In this document: positions 13,942 through 22,469 of the stretch, piece by piece
Layout of the letters: each line of letters begins with the position of its first letter
Numbering within the stretch: position 1 is the first letter of the stretch
Assembly: GCA_020427985.1 (NCBI GenBank)
Contig: JAGQNR010000001.1
Location: 1 to 64,000 of the forward strand
Reading direction: 5' to 3'
DNA: 64,000 bases
From: Candidatus Saccharimonadota bacterium
Lineage (GTDB): Bacteria > Patescibacteriota > Saccharimonadia > Saccharimonadales > UBA4665
Made by a program: the position numbers and the translations under genes
Notes under the pieces: model-generated
The model's input: the letters and a program-made list of their open reading frames with translations, nothing else
Databases searched by the model: none
What the model was told of the DNA's origin: nothing

Positions 13942-14547
13942 ATGAATCATTTAAGTAAAAAACTAATCATCCTACTGGCAGTCGGCTTAGGTCTTTTGTC
14001 CGTGCTTGGTTGGCTAACCGGCACCTACAATAATCTTGTGACGCAGCGCAATAATGTTGACAACGCCATTGCCAAAGTTGATAGCGCCTATCAGCGCCGA
14101 TTTGACCTTGTACCAAATCTGGTCGAAAGCGTTAAAGGAGCACAAGCACAAGAACAAAAGGTGTTTGGTGACCTAGCGGCAGCACGTGCAAAATACAGTG
14201 GGGCAACTACCCCTGAGCAGCGACTCGAAGCCAGCGGTCAGTACGAAAGTGCCCTTAGCCGACTGTTGGTAGTAGTCGAGAATTATCCTGATCTAAAAAG
14301 TAACCAAACTGTTCAAAATCTGATGGTACAACTAGAAGGCACCGAAAATCGCATAAAAGTAGAGCGCGACAACTACACTGATGCTGTTACGCAGTACAAC
14401 AACGCTATACAGCGATTCCCTCGTAACATCGTAGCCAGTTTGTTTGGGTTTGACAAAAAAGATGTTTACAAGGCAGCAACTGGCGCCGATACCGCGCCTA
14501 AGGTTGACTTGACTACACCAGCTTCGCAAACAGCCCCGGCGCAATAG
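13942..14547 (+). CDS. lemA: LemA family protein
   Basis: 201 residues. An N-terminal membrane anchor (about 8-25) is followed by the LemA helical domain with the hallmark TYNNLVTQRNNVDNAIAKVD, RRFDLVPNLVESVKG, and NRIKVERDNYTDAVTQYN, ending in a Pro/Ala/Thr tail. AGGAGG is 6 nt before the ATG. LemA proteins are membrane-anchored helical bundles with unclear function and are often encoded with TPM proteins, as here (the next gene follows within 9 nt). Confidence 0.92.
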   Translation: MNHLSKKLIILLAVGLGLLSVLGWLTGTYNNLVTQRNNVDNAIAKVDSAYQRRFDLVPNLVESVKGAQAQEQKVFGDLAAARAKYSGATTPEQRLEASGQYESALSRLLVVVENYPDLKSNQTVQNLMVQLEGTENRIKVERDNYTDAVTQYNNAIQRFPRNIVASLFGFDKKDVYKAATGADTAPKVDLTTPASQTAPAQ

Positions 14548-14556
14548 GTGCCCGTA

Positions 14557-15468
14557 ATGAAACTTTGGCGACAGATAGTTGTTGTTGCGGTAATGCTGTG
14601 TGGCATTATTGCTGCTGTACCTGCAACTGCTGCCGCCGCCAACAAGGTACCGGCACCCCCCACCACATCGCCGATATTAGACCAGGCACATGTTTTACAA
14701 AATGACACTGCGGTAACGCTCGCTCAAAAAATAACAACCTACGAAAAGTCTACCGGAAACCAAATAGCCGTACTGACTATTTCCAACCTGAACGGTGAAG
14801 ACATAGAAGGGTATTCCTACCGAGTAGCAACGCAGTGGGGTGTGGGTAATAAAAAGGCCAAGAATGGTGTGTTAGTGGTTGTGGCGGTCAATGACCGTCG
14901 AGTACGCATAGAAGTAGGTAGAGGCCTAGAACCTACCCTGACTGACTTACAAGCCTATCGCATCATTCAGGACTACATGATTCCCCGTTTCAAAACAGGA
15001 GATTATAGTACTGGCATATCGGTAGGAGTCCAAAAAATAATCGACGTTATTGGGGGCGAGCGCTTATCAGCTGCACAGCCCCAAATGTCACAATCAGACA
15101 AGGCCGGCAATATATTCACCATGGGAGCAGTGGCATTTGCTTTTGTTATTTCATATCTAGGAGCATATTTGGGCAGAACCAAGAGTTGGTGGCTGGGTGG
15201 CGTGCTGGGCATTATACCTGGAGCGGTGCTGTTATTTTTTGTATCCGCCATATATGCCAGTGTTTTTATATTGGCGGGTGGACTGACAGGTTTGTTGCTC
15301 GATTTTATTGCCTCTAAAAACTATCGAGAGCGCAAGGCGCGTGGCGAAGACACGACCTGGTGGGGAAGCGGCGGAGGGTTTTTTGGCAGCTCGGGTGGTT
15401 CTGGGGGTGGGTTTGGCGGCTTTGGTGGCGGCAGCTTTGGTGGTGGCGGTTCAAGCGGCGGATGGTAG
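14557..15468 (+). CDS. TPM-domain membrane protein with Gly-rich C-terminus
   Basis: 303 residues from ATG 14557, preferred over GTG 14548 because AATAGGTG sits at a ribosome-binding distance. A signal peptide (about 1-28) is followed by a TPM domain (ILDQAHVLQND... GNQIAVLTI... GVLVVVAVNDRRVRIEVGRG), two or three membrane helices (about 190-270), and a Gly/Ser-rich end with GGGFGGFGGGSFGGGG. TPM proteins are extracytoplasmic; some are implicated in photosystem repair or phosphatase activity, with no fixed role in bacteria. Probably one operon with lemA. Confidence 0.88.
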   Translation: MKLWRQIVVVAVMLCGIIAAVPATAAAANKVPAPPTTSPILDQAHVLQNDTAVTLAQKITTYEKSTGNQIAVLTISNLNGEDIEGYSYRVATQWGVGNKKAKNGVLVVVAVNDRRVRIEVGRGLEPTLTDLQAYRIIQDYMIPRFKTGDYSTGISVGVQKIIDVIGGERLSAAQPQMSQSDKAGNIFTMGAVAFAFVISYLGAYLGRTKSWWLGGVLGIIPGAVLLFFVSAIYASVFILAGGLTGLLLDFIASKNYRERKARGEDTTWWGSGGGFFGSSGGSGGGFGGFGGGSFGGGGSSGGW

Positions 15469-15518
15469 GATATTCCATTAGCCATCTAAGTATGGCAAAA
15501 TAAGAACGTCATGCACCA

Positions 15519-15606
15519 GGGCGAATGGCGGAATTGGTATACGCGGCGGACTTAAAATCCGCTGGTCTAAACAACCTTGTGGGTTCAAGTCCCACTTCGC
15601 CCACCA
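15519..15606 (+). tRNA. tRNA-Leu (anticodon TAA)
   Basis: Long class II tRNA of 88 nt. Acceptor GGGCGAA/TTCGCCC, anticodon stem GCGGA/TCCGC with loop CTTAAAA, a long variable arm, T stem GTGGG/CCCAC with loop TTCAAGT, encoded CCA at 15604-15606. Confidence 0.94.
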
Positions 15607-15616
15607 TTATCGAATT

Positions 15617-16285
15617 TTATTTTCGGTGTTGTCGCATGATACTGTCGGCAAAACCAGGGAGCGCTCTAAATGATAAATGGGCAATATTACGAGCAATCTG
15701 AAAATAAGGGACACCAGCAATCCCCCTGGTAGCAACTTCTTGTGTAATTGCCCGAAAAAGCGGGTCATCGCTTAGATAGTTCCAGTCTGTTGCTTTCTCG
15801 CGTTCTGGCTGAAAGCGCATTCCTTCAGTTACTGAAACCACATCGTTGGCATGAGCATCAATACCCTGACCATGCACATACTGCTGTGTGGCACTACGCT
15901 CCTCGCTATCATAGAGTGCTGTTGGAACTTCTATCCCTATGTCAGAATAGTAACAATATGTCTGAGCAGCATCGAGCTGCCAAGTAGGCTCACGTACGGT
16001 ATAAATTGTGCGGAATTCTCGGTATAGAGGTTCAGCATCTACCTCAAAAATAGCATCACACACCTCATCAATTGCTGCCTGAGGGATTTCGTCAATGTCG
16101 TCCTCGTCTGCTACGAAGGCTAAAGATCCGAACCCATCATTATCGCCATATGTTTGAAAGGGCTCGGGAACGTATCGAAAAAGTTCTTTGCCAATCGCAC
16201 GTTTGTATATGAGGGGTTCCTCACTAAAACGTACAGGCAAACTAATTGAATGGCTAATCGTGTATTCACGGCCCGGCTCAGACAT
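15617..16285 (-). CDS. Hypothetical protein
   Basis: 222 residues, not recognised. It is soluble and acidic without a signal peptide. The first third contains a long acidic stretch (VADEDDIDEIPQAAIDEV). The C-terminal part has GIAGVPYFQIARNIAHLSF. Its start overlaps the stop of the 89-residue upstream gene by one base, so the two make a translationally coupled pair of unknown role. Confidence 0.65.
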   Translation of the reverse strand: MSEPGREYTISHSISLPVRFSEEPLIYKRAIGKELFRYVPEPFQTYGDNDGFGSLAFVADEDDIDEIPQAAIDEVCDAIFEVDAEPLYREFRTIYTVREPTWQLDAAQTYCYYSDIGIEVPTALYDSEERSATQQYVHGQGIDAHANDVVSVTEGMRFQPEREKATDWNYLSDDPLFRAITQEVATRGIAGVPYFQIARNIAHLSFRALPGFADSIMRQHRK

Positions 16286-16554
16286 TACACAGTCGTCAAA
16301 ATAGTAGCTACCTCTAAGATGAAAGACTCCTTTTCGTATAACTCGCCGTCTATTCCAAGTTCGCTCTCTAGCAAAGAGTGCTCAATATTTAATGGCGCAG
16401 TAAAACTACGGGGCTGTGCTTTTAGCCAACCATGTCCCGCAACAAATTGTCCCGCTGCATCTAGGTGGACGAGTAGACGCGTCATAATGTCGTCTTGGTC
16501 AGCGTTTGCCGGAAATAGCTCGGCAGTATAGGTGGTGATTCTGGGTGGTTTCAT
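16285..16554 (-). CDS. Hypothetical small protein
   Basis: 89 residues, no family recognised. Soluble, with a mixed alpha/beta pattern (ITTYTAELFPANADQDDIM, ESFILEVATILTTV). It leads a two-gene minus-strand unit. The ATG at 16554 lies about 50 nt from the divergent HIT gene, so both promoters are packed in that gap. Confidence 0.6.
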   Translation of the reverse strand: MKPPRITTYTAELFPANADQDDIMTRLLVHLDAAGQFVAGHGWLKAQPRSFTAPLNIEHSLLESELGIDGELYEKESFILEVATILTTV

Positions 16555-16595
16555 GAGGATTGTTCCCGAGTATACTCCAGACTGCGCAAAACTGC

Positions 16596-16601
16596 TACAC
16601 T
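16596..16601 (+). promoter_or_regulatory. -10 of HIT gene, leaderless
   Basis: TACACT 6 nt before the ATG at 16608. Confidence 0.5.
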
Positions 16602-16607
16602 AGTTGT

Positions 16608-17030
16608 ATGAACAGCAAAAGTAAGTGCCCGTTTTGCGGTAATGGCGAGCAGGTGCTCAAAAGTAACGAGCACGCGCAGGTGCTACTAAGCAATCCGCGT
16701 AAGGTGCCGGGCCACTTTTTGGTGTTGCCCAAGCGTCATATTGAAAAACCGTGGGAGCTCACCGACCTAGAACGCCGCGATATATTCGAGCTAACCGACT
16801 ACGTGTCGCAGCGCCTCATCGAACATGGGCTGGGCGAGGGTGTCGATGTGCGTCAAAACTACCGACCTTTTTTGTACCATAGTAAGCTCAAGGTTAACCA
16901 CATCCTCTACCATGTCATTCCGCGCTCGCTCGAAGACTACATTTATCAGATTAGCGAAAAATACGACACCGAGCTGTTTGCCGACCTTGACCCCACCGAA
17001 GCCCGTGAAGTCGCCAAAATCCTCAAATAG
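16608..17030 (+). CDS. HIT-family (histidine triad) hydrolase
   Basis: 140 residues from ATG 16608, which is placed 6 nt after a -10 element. An N-terminal CPFCGNG zinc-like knuckle precedes GHFLVLPKRHIE and the triad region VNHILYHVIPRS (H-x-L-Y-H form; the usual third His position differs). Members hydrolyse or transfer nucleotidyl groups, e.g. Ap4A or AMP-lysine. It is monocistronic. Confidence 0.75.
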   Translation: MNSKSKCPFCGNGEQVLKSNEHAQVLLSNPRKVPGHFLVLPKRHIEKPWELTDLERRDIFELTDYVSQRLIEHGLGEGVDVRQNYRPFLYHSKLKVNHILYHVIPRSLEDYIYQISEKYDTELFADLDPTEAREVAKILK

Positions 17031-17107
17031 GTTCCCCCTGTATGTAAGCAGCTATTAGGTTGTACTTTGATAGGTTGGGAAGATCCCTAGACGATGATTA
17101 GCCATTC

Positions 17108-17137
17108 TACTTTTTTAGGCTATAGCTTAAAAAAGTA
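17108..17137. terminator. Bidirectional-type hairpin between HIT gene and metG
   Basis: TACTTTTTTAGGCTATAGC pairs with its complement to CTTAAAAAAGTA, giving a stem with T-run and A-run arms. The sequence after it lacks a clean T-run, so terminator strength is uncertain. Confidence 0.45.
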
Positions 17138-17198
17138 AGAATGAAGGTAAGACTAAAAGTTAGTGGTATTCAAGCTCCCCTTATAAGCAGTAATCAGG

Positions 17199-17204
17199 TA
17201 CAAT
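17199..17204 (+). promoter_or_regulatory. -10 of metG, leaderless
   Basis: TACAAT 6 nt before the ATG at 17211. Confidence 0.55.
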
Positions 17205-17210
17205 AATTAG

Positions 17211-18665
17211 ATGAAATATTACGTTACCACCTCTATACCTTATGTGAATGGTGAACCACACTTAGGACATGCAATGGAATTTGTAATGGCCGATGTACTG
17301 GCCCGATACACTCGCAACCAGCCAGATACCGAGGTTGTATTTAGTACCGGTACCGACGAGCACGGTGGCAAAATTGCCGAAAAGGCTATCGAGCTTGGTA
17401 TTACTCCCAAGGCGCTCAGCAATCAAATGTCACAAAAATTTCGTGACCTTATAACGGCGCTTAGCGTCGAGCCAGACAGATTCATACGAACTACCGATAA
17501 AGCGCACGAACAGCGCTCACAGCTCATTTGGAAGGCACTTGCCAGCGATATTTACAAAAATAAATATGTTGGTTGGTATTGTACCGGCGACGAGGAATTC
17601 TTTACCGAAACGGTTGTTAAAGAAAACAAAGGGGTTTGCCCCGACCACAACCGCGCCTACGAAAAAATTGAAGAAGAAAATTACTTTTTTCGTCTCAGTA
17701 AATACACCGACCAAATTCGTGCGGCCATTCAGTCAGGCAAATTTGTAGTGGTGCCAGAAAGCCGCAAAAACGAAATAGTATCACTTTTGAAGGGCGGACT
17801 CGAAGACATTAGTATTTCTCGCCCCAAAGACAAAATTGACTGGGGTATTCCCGTACCAGGCGACAAAAGCCAGGTTATGTATGTCTGGTTTGAGGCGCTG
17901 CTTAACTACATTACGGTACTTGGCTATCCAGAACACGACGATTTTAAACAATTTTGGCCAGCGAGCCTACAAATAATCGGCAAAGGCATTTTGCGCTTTC
18001 ATGCAGCAATTTTTCCTGGTATTTTACTTGCACTTGGTTTGCCGCTCGCCAAACAGCTCTATGTACACGGCTACGTAACGGTTGATGGCAAAAAAATGAG
18101 CAAATCACTTGGCAATTCGGTCAGCCCAAATGAAGTCATCACCAAATATGGGGCTGATGCTTTTCGCTATTACTTCCTGCGACATGTGCCAAGCTATGAT
18201 GACGGTGATTTTAGCTGGGCAGCGTTTGACGCGGCATACAACAACGAACTTGCGAACGAACTTGGTAACGCTGTGCAACGTACTGCTGCTATGCTGCACA
18301 AATATCAACAGGGCATTATTGGCGAGGTGCCAGAGAGTGGTCACGACACCGGTGCCTATCGTGAAGCACTTGCAGACTGTCGATTTGATCGCGCGCTTGA
18401 TACTGTGTGGGAGCAGGTACGGGGGCTTAATCAGTATATCGACCTAGAAAAACCTTGGCAGATTGCCAAAGACGACGACGCTGAGCATCTTCGGACAGTG
18501 CTCGCAAACCAAGTGAGTGATTTACTACAAATTGCTGAACTGCTACAGCCATTTATGCCTACCACTGCTGGCAAGATTCAGACGCTCTTTGCCAATGGCT
18601 TGGTACAGCCGCTGGAAGGAACGCTTTTTCCTAAACAAGAAACAGCCCCAGTAGCAGAGGTGTAG
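17211..18665 (+). CDS. metG: Methionine--tRNA ligase
   Basis: 484 residues. Class I synthetase signatures: PHLGHA at residues 16-21 (HIGH) and KMSKS at 295-299. The connective peptide CP1 (about 115-155) has the single-knuckle form with CTGDEEFF and CPDH. An anticodon-binding helical domain covers about 350-470. The C-terminal tRNA-binding extension of larger MetRS forms is absent, so this is the compact type. It charges tRNA-Met with Met using ATP in the cytoplasm. It leads an apparent operon with tatD (5 nt gap). Confidence 0.97.
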   Translation: MKYYVTTSIPYVNGEPHLGHAMEFVMADVLARYTRNQPDTEVVFSTGTDEHGGKIAEKAIELGITPKALSNQMSQKFRDLITALSVEPDRFIRTTDKAHEQRSQLIWKALASDIYKNKYVGWYCTGDEEFFTETVVKENKGVCPDHNRAYEKIEEENYFFRLSKYTDQIRAAIQSGKFVVVPESRKNEIVSLLKGGLEDISISRPKDKIDWGIPVPGDKSQVMYVWFEALLNYITVLGYPEHDDFKQFWPASLQIIGKGILRFHAAIFPGILLALGLPLAKQLYVHGYVTVDGKKMSKSLGNSVSPNEVITKYGADAFRYYFLRHVPSYDDGDFSWAAFDAAYNNELANELGNAVQRTAAMLHKYQQGIIGEVPESGHDTGAYREALADCRFDRALDTVWEQVRGLNQYIDLEKPWQIAKDDDAEHLRTVLANQVSDLLQIAELLQPFMPTTAGKIQTLFANGLVQPLEGTLFPKQETAPVAEV

Positions 18666-18670
18666 GCTAT

Positions 18671-19486
18671 ATGGACCTCACAGATACTCACTGTCATATT
18701 CACGAAATCGAGGGCAACCATAGCCAGACACATCAGAAATGGCAGAGTGATGGCATAAAACGAACGGCAGCGAGCGTTATTGCGGCCGCAAATGAGGTGG
18801 GGGTCAAACGCCTAGTAGTCATTGGAACGAGCCTAGCCGACAGCAAACATGCCGTTACATTTGCTCAGTCTCATCCGGGAGTCTGGGCGAGTATTGGCAT
18901 ACACCCGCATGAAGCAGAGGCTCATGATTATCCTGAAATCGAACAACAATTTAGAGACCTAGCTCAACAAGAAAAGGTGGTGGCGATAGGCGAATGTGGC
19001 CTTGATTATTTTTATACTCATTCGCCCAAGCAGGCCCAAGTGCGTCTTTTAACCATGCAAATGCAGATTGCAAGTGACCACGATTTGCCGATTAGTTTTC
19101 ATGTGCGTGAAGCCTTTGACGATTTTTGGCCAATTTTCGATGGTTTTGCCCACACGCGCGGTGTTTTGCATAGTTTTACGGACACTCAGCACCACATGGA
19201 ACAGGCAATAGAGCGGGGGTTATATATTGGGGTTAATGGCATTGCAACCTTTACAAGCGACACCGCCCAGCTTGCAATGTACCAGGCAGTACCAAACGAC
19301 CGACTATTGTTAGAGACTGACGCTCCATACTTGACTCCAAAGCCATTTCGTGGTAAAATGTGTGAGCCAAAGCATGTTTTGCTGGTGGCGGAGTTTTTGG
19401 CTGGGTTGCGTACCCAAAGTCTAATGGATATTGCGCAGTCCACCACCGCTAACGCAAAGCGACTATTTGGTCTAAATAACCCCTGA
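18671..19486 (+). CDS. tatD: TatD-family metal-dependent hydrolase
   Basis: 271 residues. Metal ligands in order: DTHCHIH at residues 5-11, GECGLDYFY near 112, FHVREA near 142, LHSFTDT near 165, and ETDAPYLTP near 216. TatD enzymes are 3'-5' DNases/RNases and D-amino-acyl-tRNA or other hydrolases in some reports. The pairing metG-tatD is common across bacteria and supports the assignment. Confidence 0.92.
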   Translation: MDLTDTHCHIHEIEGNHSQTHQKWQSDGIKRTAASVIAAANEVGVKRLVVIGTSLADSKHAVTFAQSHPGVWASIGIHPHEAEAHDYPEIEQQFRDLAQQEKVVAIGECGLDYFYTHSPKQAQVRLLTMQMQIASDHDLPISFHVREAFDDFWPIFDGFAHTRGVLHSFTDTQHHMEQAIERGLYIGVNGIATFTSDTAQLAMYQAVPNDRLLLETDAPYLTPKPFRGKMCEPKHVLLVAEFLAGLRTQSLMDIAQSTTANAKRLFGLNNP

Positions 19487-19490
19487 TAAT

Positions 19491-20006
19491 ATGAATACAT
19501 TTCTTGCCAATACTCCCGAAAAAAAGGAGCGCCCCAAAAACCGCTCTGATGCACCACGGCTATCACCAGTGCAACTGGCGGCTATTAGTGAGCGTAAAAA
19601 TACCGTTAATGGTCGTTACGTGGCTGCGTATAATGCCCAACAGGCGTTACGAAAAATGTACCCTCAGCTTGACGTCCCTGCGGTGAGCCCCCATCAGCCC
19701 TCCGTAACCACTACAGAAGTTCAAATTGCTCCTAAATACGTCCCCGCCCCAGAAGTGGCGCCGCCAACGGTACCAACGCAGCTGCAGTCTACCGAGCAAG
19801 CGCCTATTTGGACAGCCGAAAACAATAACTCAGCTGCTGTTCAACCCTTACAGACCAATGACCAGTATTTACGCCAAGCACGTTATGCCGTCGAGCAGTC
19901 ATATTTTGACGCCGCGCCAGACCTTCCGGCCCAACTAGCGGAGCATCGACCAAATACCCAGCCTACTGACACCAGCCTACCCTACGACTATAGGGAGGCG
20001 GCATGA
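19491..20006 (+). CDS. Hypothetical Pro/Gln/Ala-rich protein
   Basis: 171 residues, not recognised. Lys/Arg-rich start (NTPEKKERPKNRSD), then a long Pro/Gln/Val/Thr-rich region that is probably disordered, and a helical segment near YLRQARYAVEQSYFD. No signal peptide. Its stop overlaps the next start (ATGA), and it sits 4 nt after tatD, so it is in the metG operon. It may be lineage-specific. Confidence 0.6.
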   Translation: MNTFLANTPEKKERPKNRSDAPRLSPVQLAAISERKNTVNGRYVAAYNAQQALRKMYPQLDVPAVSPHQPSVTTTEVQIAPKYVPAPEVAPPTVPTQLQSTEQAPIWTAENNNSAAVQPLQTNDQYLRQARYAVEQSYFDAAPDLPAQLAEHRPNTQPTDTSLPYDYREAA

Positions 20007-20398
20007 CATTCCTACATAAATTATTTGGCATTATATCGCCAAAAAGTGCTGCTGAACGTCGGAGTGATGCCTACAGCGAAGCCTTGCGCGAAGAAGCCAA
20101 AGTGGGCGGACGCTTGTTTGGTCCAGTACCTGACGGGGTCATTCGCGAGTTCTTTTGCCTTGATGCCCACACCTGGATATGGCACGAAGAATGGACCGAC
20201 GAAAACAGCAAATATCATATCAAAACCACTCGCTATGACATTCGTCCGTCGGGAGTGTTCAAAGCTCAAGATGGCCTCCCATATCGTCCAATTGGCGAAG
20301 CTGAGGCCTATAACCTGTTTCAGGCAACGGCACGCTACAATCAAGCAATCGATGCTGAGCTTGACCCAATCTTGGCTGCAAATGGCGTAGCGGTCTAA
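20003..20398 (+). CDS. Hypothetical protein, operon partner of preceding gene
   Basis: 131 residues, not recognised. Helical start (FLHKLFGIISPKSAAERRSD), then an alpha/beta core with aromatic-rich WIWHEEWTDENSKYHIKTT and a Tyr/Asp-rich YRPIGEAEAYNLF region. The ATGA overlap with the upstream gene suggests the two products act together. It ends 5 nt before the desulfurase gene. Confidence 0.65.
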   Translation: MTFLHKLFGIISPKSAAERRSDAYSEALREEAKVGGRLFGPVPDGVIREFFCLDAHTWIWHEEWTDENSKYHIKTTRYDIRPSGVFKAQDGLPYRPIGEAEAYNLFQATARYNQAIDAELDPILAANGVAV

Positions 20399-20403
20399 GC
20401 GCT

Positions 20404-21540
20404 ATGTTGGTGTATCTTGACAACGCTGCCGCCACGCCAGTTGACAGCGAGGTGTGGGCTGCCATGCTGCCTTATTTTTCAGACAAGTTCTACAATCCTT
20501 CAGCAACCTACTTGCCAGCAAGGCAGGTAGGCCATGACTTAGGGCAGGCACGGCAAAAGGCGGCTGAGTTACTTGGTGCTAAGGCAAATGAAATTACATT
20601 TGTGGCCGGAGGCACCGAGGGCAATAATTTAGCAATTCGGGGAGTTTTAGAACTTTTTCCAAATAGCTCCGTTACGGTTACTAGTATAGAGCATGATTCG
20701 GTGTTGGCACCGGCGCAACAATACAATTGCTCCGTTACGTTTGTTACAAAACAGGGCAGGGTAGACTTAGATGATTTGAAAGCTAAAATTACCGACAAAA
20801 CTGTATTAGTCAGTAGTATGTACGCCAATAACGAAATCGGGACCATACAGCCAATTAAACAAATTGCAGCCTTGGTGGCGACTATTCGCAAGCAGCGTCG
20901 CGCCCAGGGAAGCACGCTACCACTCTATCTTCATATTGATGCATGTCAGGCGGGTAACTACCTAGACCTCCATGTCAACCGGCTTGGTGTAGACCTTATG
21001 ACCCTGAATGGTGGCAAACTGTACGGCCCGAAGCAGTCAGGGGTGCTATACATACGACGTGGTGTACACATTGCGCCGCAGATTTTAGGGGGCGGACAGG
21101 AACGCGGCCTGCGTAGTGGTACCGAAAACGTCGCTGCAGCCATTGGTTTTGCGGCCGCTTTAGAAAAATCCCAAAAGCTTCGTTCTGCTGAATCAAAAAG
21201 ACTTTCCCAGGTGCAAAAAATCTTTTTTGACCTCTGTCGCCAAAAAATCCCAGGTGCAACAGTAAATGGTTCAATGACTTCACGTCTGCCCAACAACTTG
21301 CATCTTAGTTTTGTCGGGCAGGATAATGAACGCCTGCTCTTAGAACTCGAAAAGCGTGGGTTTTTGGCAGCAGCTGGATCGGCCTGTAGTGCCAGTAGCG
21401 ATCTGCCAAGTCACGTTTTAAGGGCCATAGGCCTAACAGATGCCGAAGCTCGTACTTCAGTGCGGTTTACAATGGGGCGCTCTACCCAAGAAAAAGATAT
21501 AGTGGCGCTCGGTATGGCTTTACAGCAAATACTTCGGTAG
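20404..21540 (+). CDS. Cysteine desulfurase (NifS/IscS-like)
   Basis: 378 residues. Fold-type I PLP enzyme: YLDNAAATP at the start, GGTEGNNLAIRG near 69, SIEHDSVL near 99, the PLP Lys in LNGGKLYGPKQSG near 203-206, RSGTENV near 237, and catalytic Cys in GSACSASS near 323. It removes S from cysteine as a persulfide. No IscU or SufBCD partner lies nearby. The thiolase MnmA at 36131 is a likely sulfur acceptor for tRNA s2U34. It is last in the metG operon by spacing. Confidence 0.93.
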   Translation: MLVYLDNAAATPVDSEVWAAMLPYFSDKFYNPSATYLPARQVGHDLGQARQKAAELLGAKANEITFVAGGTEGNNLAIRGVLELFPNSSVTVTSIEHDSVLAPAQQYNCSVTFVTKQGRVDLDDLKAKITDKTVLVSSMYANNEIGTIQPIKQIAALVATIRKQRRAQGSTLPLYLHIDACQAGNYLDLHVNRLGVDLMTLNGGKLYGPKQSGVLYIRRGVHIAPQILGGGQERGLRSGTENVAAAIGFAAALEKSQKLRSAESKRLSQVQKIFFDLCRQKIPGATVNGSMTSRLPNNLHLSFVGQDNERLLLELEKRGFLAAAGSACSASSDLPSHVLRAIGLTDAEARTSVRFTMGRSTQEKDIVALGMALQQILR

Positions 21541-21579
21541 AAACCAAAAAAAGCAGTAGCGCAATAGAAACATTATGCG

Positions 21580-21585
21580 TATACT
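21580..21585 (+). promoter_or_regulatory. -10 of the ATP synthase operon, leaderless
   Basis: TATACT 8 nt before the ATG at 21594. Confidence 0.5.
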
Positions 21586-21593
21586 TTACTCAT

Positions 21594-22433
21594 ATGGCAG
21601 ACAGAGTGAGTCGATGGATACGTTGGGTGAGCCCACTAGCGGTTCTGGCGATTGCGCTCCTAGGGGTCGGGCAAGCAAGTGCTCAGTCTATCTCGCAGGC
21701 CTATGGCACTGACGGGAATGTTCAAAAGGGCATGATTGTTATGATAAATGCCAAAAATAGCAAAAAAGTGCAGCCCCTAAGCAACAAAAAAGATGTTTCA
21801 ATGCTTGGTGTGGCAGTGGCGGCCAATGATACAGTTGTTTCGCTTGGCATGGAAGCCTCGATGGCGCACGTTTATGTGGCTTCAACCGGAAAGTACGAAA
21901 CACTTGTCAGCACGCAAAACGGTCCAGTGAAGGCCGGAGACCTGATTAGTATTTCGGCTATTGATGGCATTGGTATGAAGGCCGACGACAGCCAGGGAAC
22001 CATTCTCGGAAAGGCGGTGTCGACATTTAACGGCCAGCAAAATGTGAGCGGCACAATGCAGCTCAACACCTCGGCCGGAAAACGCGATGTAGCAATTGGA
22101 CTTGCCGTGGTCGACATATCAATTTCACGTAATCCGCTGGCCGTGTCGGTTTCGGGACCTCCAATACCCAGTTTTCTTAAAAAAGCCGGGGATAGCGTGT
22201 CGGGCAAACCGGTGAGTACGGTGCGTCTATATGTTAGCCTGGCGATACTACTAGTTGTTCTATTTTTATCGAGCAATATTTTGTATGGAGGAATCCGAAG
22301 CAGCATACAAGCAGTGGGTCGCAATCCACTTGCAAAAAAGTCAATCATTCGCGGGTTGATACAGGTAGTGGTAACAGGGTTAATAGTTTTAGTTATCGGA
22401 TTATTTAGCGTATACTTATTGTTAAGGTTATAA
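21594..22433 (+). CDS. Secreted beta-rich protein with C-terminal two-helix hairpin, heads ATP synthase operon
   Basis: 279 residues. A signal peptide (about 1-31, cut near AQS) leads into a beta-rich domain with the GMIVMINA..., MLGVAVAANDTVV, GPVKAGDLISIS, GTILGKAVS pattern common in phage-tail-like and Patescibacteria surface proteins. At the end, two membrane helices (about 214-232 and 252-276) flank a polar loop, SIQAVGRNPLAKK, which resembles the cytoplasmic loop of ATP synthase subunit c. The second helix has no Asp/Glu that could bind ions. It lies 36 nt before the b subunit gene where a and c subunits would be expected. Function unknown. Confidence 0.75.
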   Translation: MADRVSRWIRWVSPLAVLAIALLGVGQASAQSISQAYGTDGNVQKGMIVMINAKNSKKVQPLSNKKDVSMLGVAVAANDTVVSLGMEASMAHVYVASTGKYETLVSTQNGPVKAGDLISISAIDGIGMKADDSQGTILGKAVSTFNGQQNVSGTMQLNTSAGKRDVAIGLAVVDISISRNPLAVSVSGPPIPSFLKKAGDSVSGKPVSTVRLYVSLAILLVVLFLSSNILYGGIRSSIQAVGRNPLAKKSIIRGLIQVVVTGLIVLVIGLFSVYLLLRL

Positions 22434-22469
22434 GCATAACAAGCATATGCACAGGGTGGAGCAAAAACA

